In this document: positions 3,856 through 5,352 of the stretch, in pieces
Position numbering within the stretch: the first letter of the stretch is position 1
Layout of the letters: every line of letters starts with the position of its first letter
Source: an uncultured Bacteroides sp.
GTDB lineage: Bacteria > Bacteroidota > Bacteroidia > Bacteroidales > Bacteroidaceae
Assembly: GCA_900766005.1 (NCBI GenBank)
Contig: CAAFTU010000105.1
Location: 1 to 5,352 of the forward strand
Direction of reading: 5' to 3'
DNA length: 5,352 nt
Program-made: the position numbers and the translations under genes
Notes under the pieces: generated by a model
The model's database searches: none
Told to the model about the DNA's origin: nothing
The model's input: the letters and a program-made list of their open reading frames with translations, nothing else

Positions 3856-5244
3856 ATGAAAGAACAAATTCAAAAAAAGCTCAATGACTCCAAGGTTCTT
3901 CGGTGGAGTGTGTTGGCGTTGGTGGCTTTCACCATGCTATGCGGTTATTTTTTGACCGATGTAATGTCCCCCTTAAAACCGATGCTTGAAAAGGAGCTGC
4001 TGTGGGATAGTCTGGATTATGGTATTTTTACCAGTGCATACGGTTGGTTCAATGTCTTTGCCTTTATGCTTATTATCGGTGGTATCATTTTGGATAAGAT
4101 GGGAGTGCGCTTTACTGGTATGGGAGCATGCCTTTTGATGGTGTTGGGCTGTGGGTTAAAATATTATGCTATTTCTACTACATTTGCTGAGGGAAGCACT
4201 TTGCTTGGAATGAAAACCCAGGTAGGACTGGCTGCGTTGGGATATGCTATATTTGGTGTCGGTGTAGAGATTGCAGGCATCACGGTCTCAAAAATTATTG
4301 TGAAGTGGTTTAAAGGAAAAGAAATGGCTCTGGCCATGGGTATGGAGATGGCGACAGCCCGTTTAGGCACTATGCTGGCTTTGGCTGTTACGGTTCCTAT
4401 CGCTACTTTCTTTGGTATTACTGATGATGAGGGTGTGTTCCATCCTAATATTCCTGCTCCATTGTTGCTGTGCCTTACTATGCTTTGTATTGGTACGGTA
4501 GCATTCTTTATTTATACTTTCTATGATAAGAAACTGGATGCTTCTTTAGAAGAAGAAGGGGCGGAACCTGAAGAGCCTTTCCGTATGAAAGATATTTGGT
4601 TGATTGTAACCAATAAAGGATTTTGGCTGATTGCGTTGCTGTGTGTGTTGTTTTATTCTGCCGTATTCCCTTTCTTGAAATATGCTACAGACTTGATGGT
4701 GCAGAAATATAATGTAGATCCGGAATTGGCGGGTACTATTCCTAGCCTGTTACCATTGGGAACTTTGTTCCTTACTCCGCTTTTCGGTAATGTGTACGAT
4801 CGGATAGGCAAGGGAGCTACGCTGATGATCATCGGTTCTGTGCTGTTGATTTTTGTTCATACAATGTTTGCGTTACCTGTCTTGAATGTATGGTGGTTTG
4901 CCACTATCATTATGATTATATTGGGGATTGGCTTTTCTTTGGTGCCATCGGCTATGTGGCCCTCTGTTCCTAAAATTATTCCGGAAAAGCAGTTGGGTAC
5001 AGCTTACGCTTTGATCTTCTGGGTACAAAACTGGGGGTTGATGGGTGTACCTGCTTTGATTGGTTTTGTCTTGAATGAGTATTGCAAAGGACCGGTAGTA
5101 GATGGAATGCAGACTTATGATTATACACTTCCCATGTGGATATTTGCAGGCTTTGGTGTGGCTGCATTGTTCTTTGCTTTGTGGCTGAAAGGTGAGAATA
5201 AGAAAAAGGGGTATGGATTGGAGGAACCAAATATTAAAAAATAA
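3856..5244 (+). CDS. Major facilitator superfamily transporter
   Basis: A complete 462-residue inner-membrane transporter with about 12 predicted helices, roughly at 15-34, 56-79, 86-108, 123-147, 157-187, 200-222, 255-275, 292-312, 319-337, 344-365, 383-408 and 425-444. The loop after helix 2 carries the MFS motif A in a variant form (GGIILDKMGVRFTG), and the symmetric loop after helix 8 has GNVYDRIGKGATL. The central cytoplasmic loop (about 223-250) is acidic (EEEGAEPEEP). The late segment with SVPKIIPEKQLGTAY and WVQNWGLMGVPALIG resembles the MFSD1-like branch of the superfamily, but the substrate cannot be read from sequence. The gene is more AT-rich than everything to its left, has its own promoter and terminator, and stands alone on the plus strand. 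It is probably a chromosomal gene beside the insertion point, not cargo of the element. Length is normal for the family and no frame damage is seen. Confidence 0.9.
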   Translation: MKEQIQKKLNDSKVLRWSVLALVAFTMLCGYFLTDVMSPLKPMLEKELLWDSLDYGIFTSAYGWFNVFAFMLIIGGIILDKMGVRFTGMGACLLMVLGCGLKYYAISTTFAEGSTLLGMKTQVGLAALGYAIFGVGVEIAGITVSKIIVKWFKGKEMALAMGMEMATARLGTMLALAVTVPIATFFGITDDEGVFHPNIPAPLLLCLTMLCIGTVAFFIYTFYDKKLDASLEEEGAEPEEPFRMKDIWLIVTNKGFWLIALLCVLFYSAVFPFLKYATDLMVQKYNVDPELAGTIPSLLPLGTLFLTPLFGNVYDRIGKGATLMIIGSVLLIFVHTMFALPVLNVWWFATIIMIILGIGFSLVPSAMWPSVPKIIPEKQLGTAYALIFWVQNWGLMGVPALIGFVLNEYCKGPVVDGMQTYDYTLPMWIFAGFGVAALFFALWLKGENKKKGYGLEEPNIKK

Positions 5245-5267
5245 TTGATTGTCTTTTAGTGAAAATG

Positions 5268-5303
5268 GAGGTGTGTCGTAATGCACGATGCACCTCTTTT
5301 TTT
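5268..5303 (+). terminator. Intrinsic terminator of the transporter gene
   Basis: A 12-base-pair stem (5268-5279 with 5285-5296, GAGGTGTGTCGT against ACGATGCACCTC with two G-U pairs) closes a 5-base loop and is followed directly by seven Ts (5297-5303). It stands 23 bases after the stop codon, so the transporter is transcribed as a single gene. The remaining bases to 5352 show no recognisable feature. Confidence 0.9.
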
Positions 5304-5352
5304 GTTCATCACTATACAAATCTGTTCACTTTCTTTAAGCTGCGATCTTTTG

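Noticed and set aside
4873..5319. A 148-codon minus-strand frame opposite the end of the transporter.
   Set aside because: Antisense to conserved membrane segments of the transporter and running through its terminator; no motif.
1..5352. CRISPR arrays, tRNA genes, rRNA genes and insertion sequences.
   Set aside because: No regularly spaced repeats, no cloverleaf near the candidate junction and no transposase motif were found. The insertion does not seem to use a tRNA gene.

Overview
The window looks like Bacteroidales DNA (Bacteroides, Phocaeicola or Parabacteroides). Three perfect and one 5-of-6 match to the Bacteroidetes -7 promoter box (TAnnTTTG) lie in front of genes, and the leader of the last gene is AT-rich with no clear ribosome binding site. 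Positions 1 to about 3.6-3.8 kb are the recombination end of an integrative and conjugative element of the CTnDOT/CTnERL family. From about 3.8 kb on there is visibly more AT-rich DNA with an ordinary transporter gene, read here as host chromosome.

Layout. Minus strand, left to right: the N-terminus of a DUF3945-type protein (running off the left edge), an Xis2d-like and an Xis2c-like excisionase (239-589 and 593-952, only 3 bases apart). Reading leftwards this is the start of the CTnDOT-type excision operon (xis2c, xis2d, orf3, exc); exc, a topoisomerase, would lie beyond the left edge. A 210-base divergent intergenic region follows, with a 15-base palindrome. It leads into two plus-strand genes (1163-1456, 1489-1794) that encode two more excisionase-like proteins. 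Pair for pair, these resemble the first two, so the four genes look like an inverted duplication of a gene pair. A strong two-way terminator (1811-1856) separates them from a minus-strand unit made of an IntDOT-type tyrosine recombinase (2250-3485) and a small RhuM-like protein (1875-2237).

The 370 bases between the recombinase and the transporter hold inverted and direct repeats and a sequence resembling the CTnDOT target core (GTANNTTTGC). That sequence coincides with the -7 box of the transporter promoter, so it is the best candidate for the element/chromosome junction. The last gene (3856-5244) is a complete 12-helix major facilitator transporter with an intrinsic terminator behind it.

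How the genes work together: the recombinase cuts and joins the element ends; the Xis2c/Xis2d pair, orf3 and exc bias it towards excision before conjugation. In CTnDOT the excision operon is switched on by RteC in response to tetracycline, and the palindrome upstream of xis2c is in the right place for such an activator. No resistance gene, rteABC or transfer gene lies in this window. I found no CRISPR array, tRNA, rRNA or insertion sequence.
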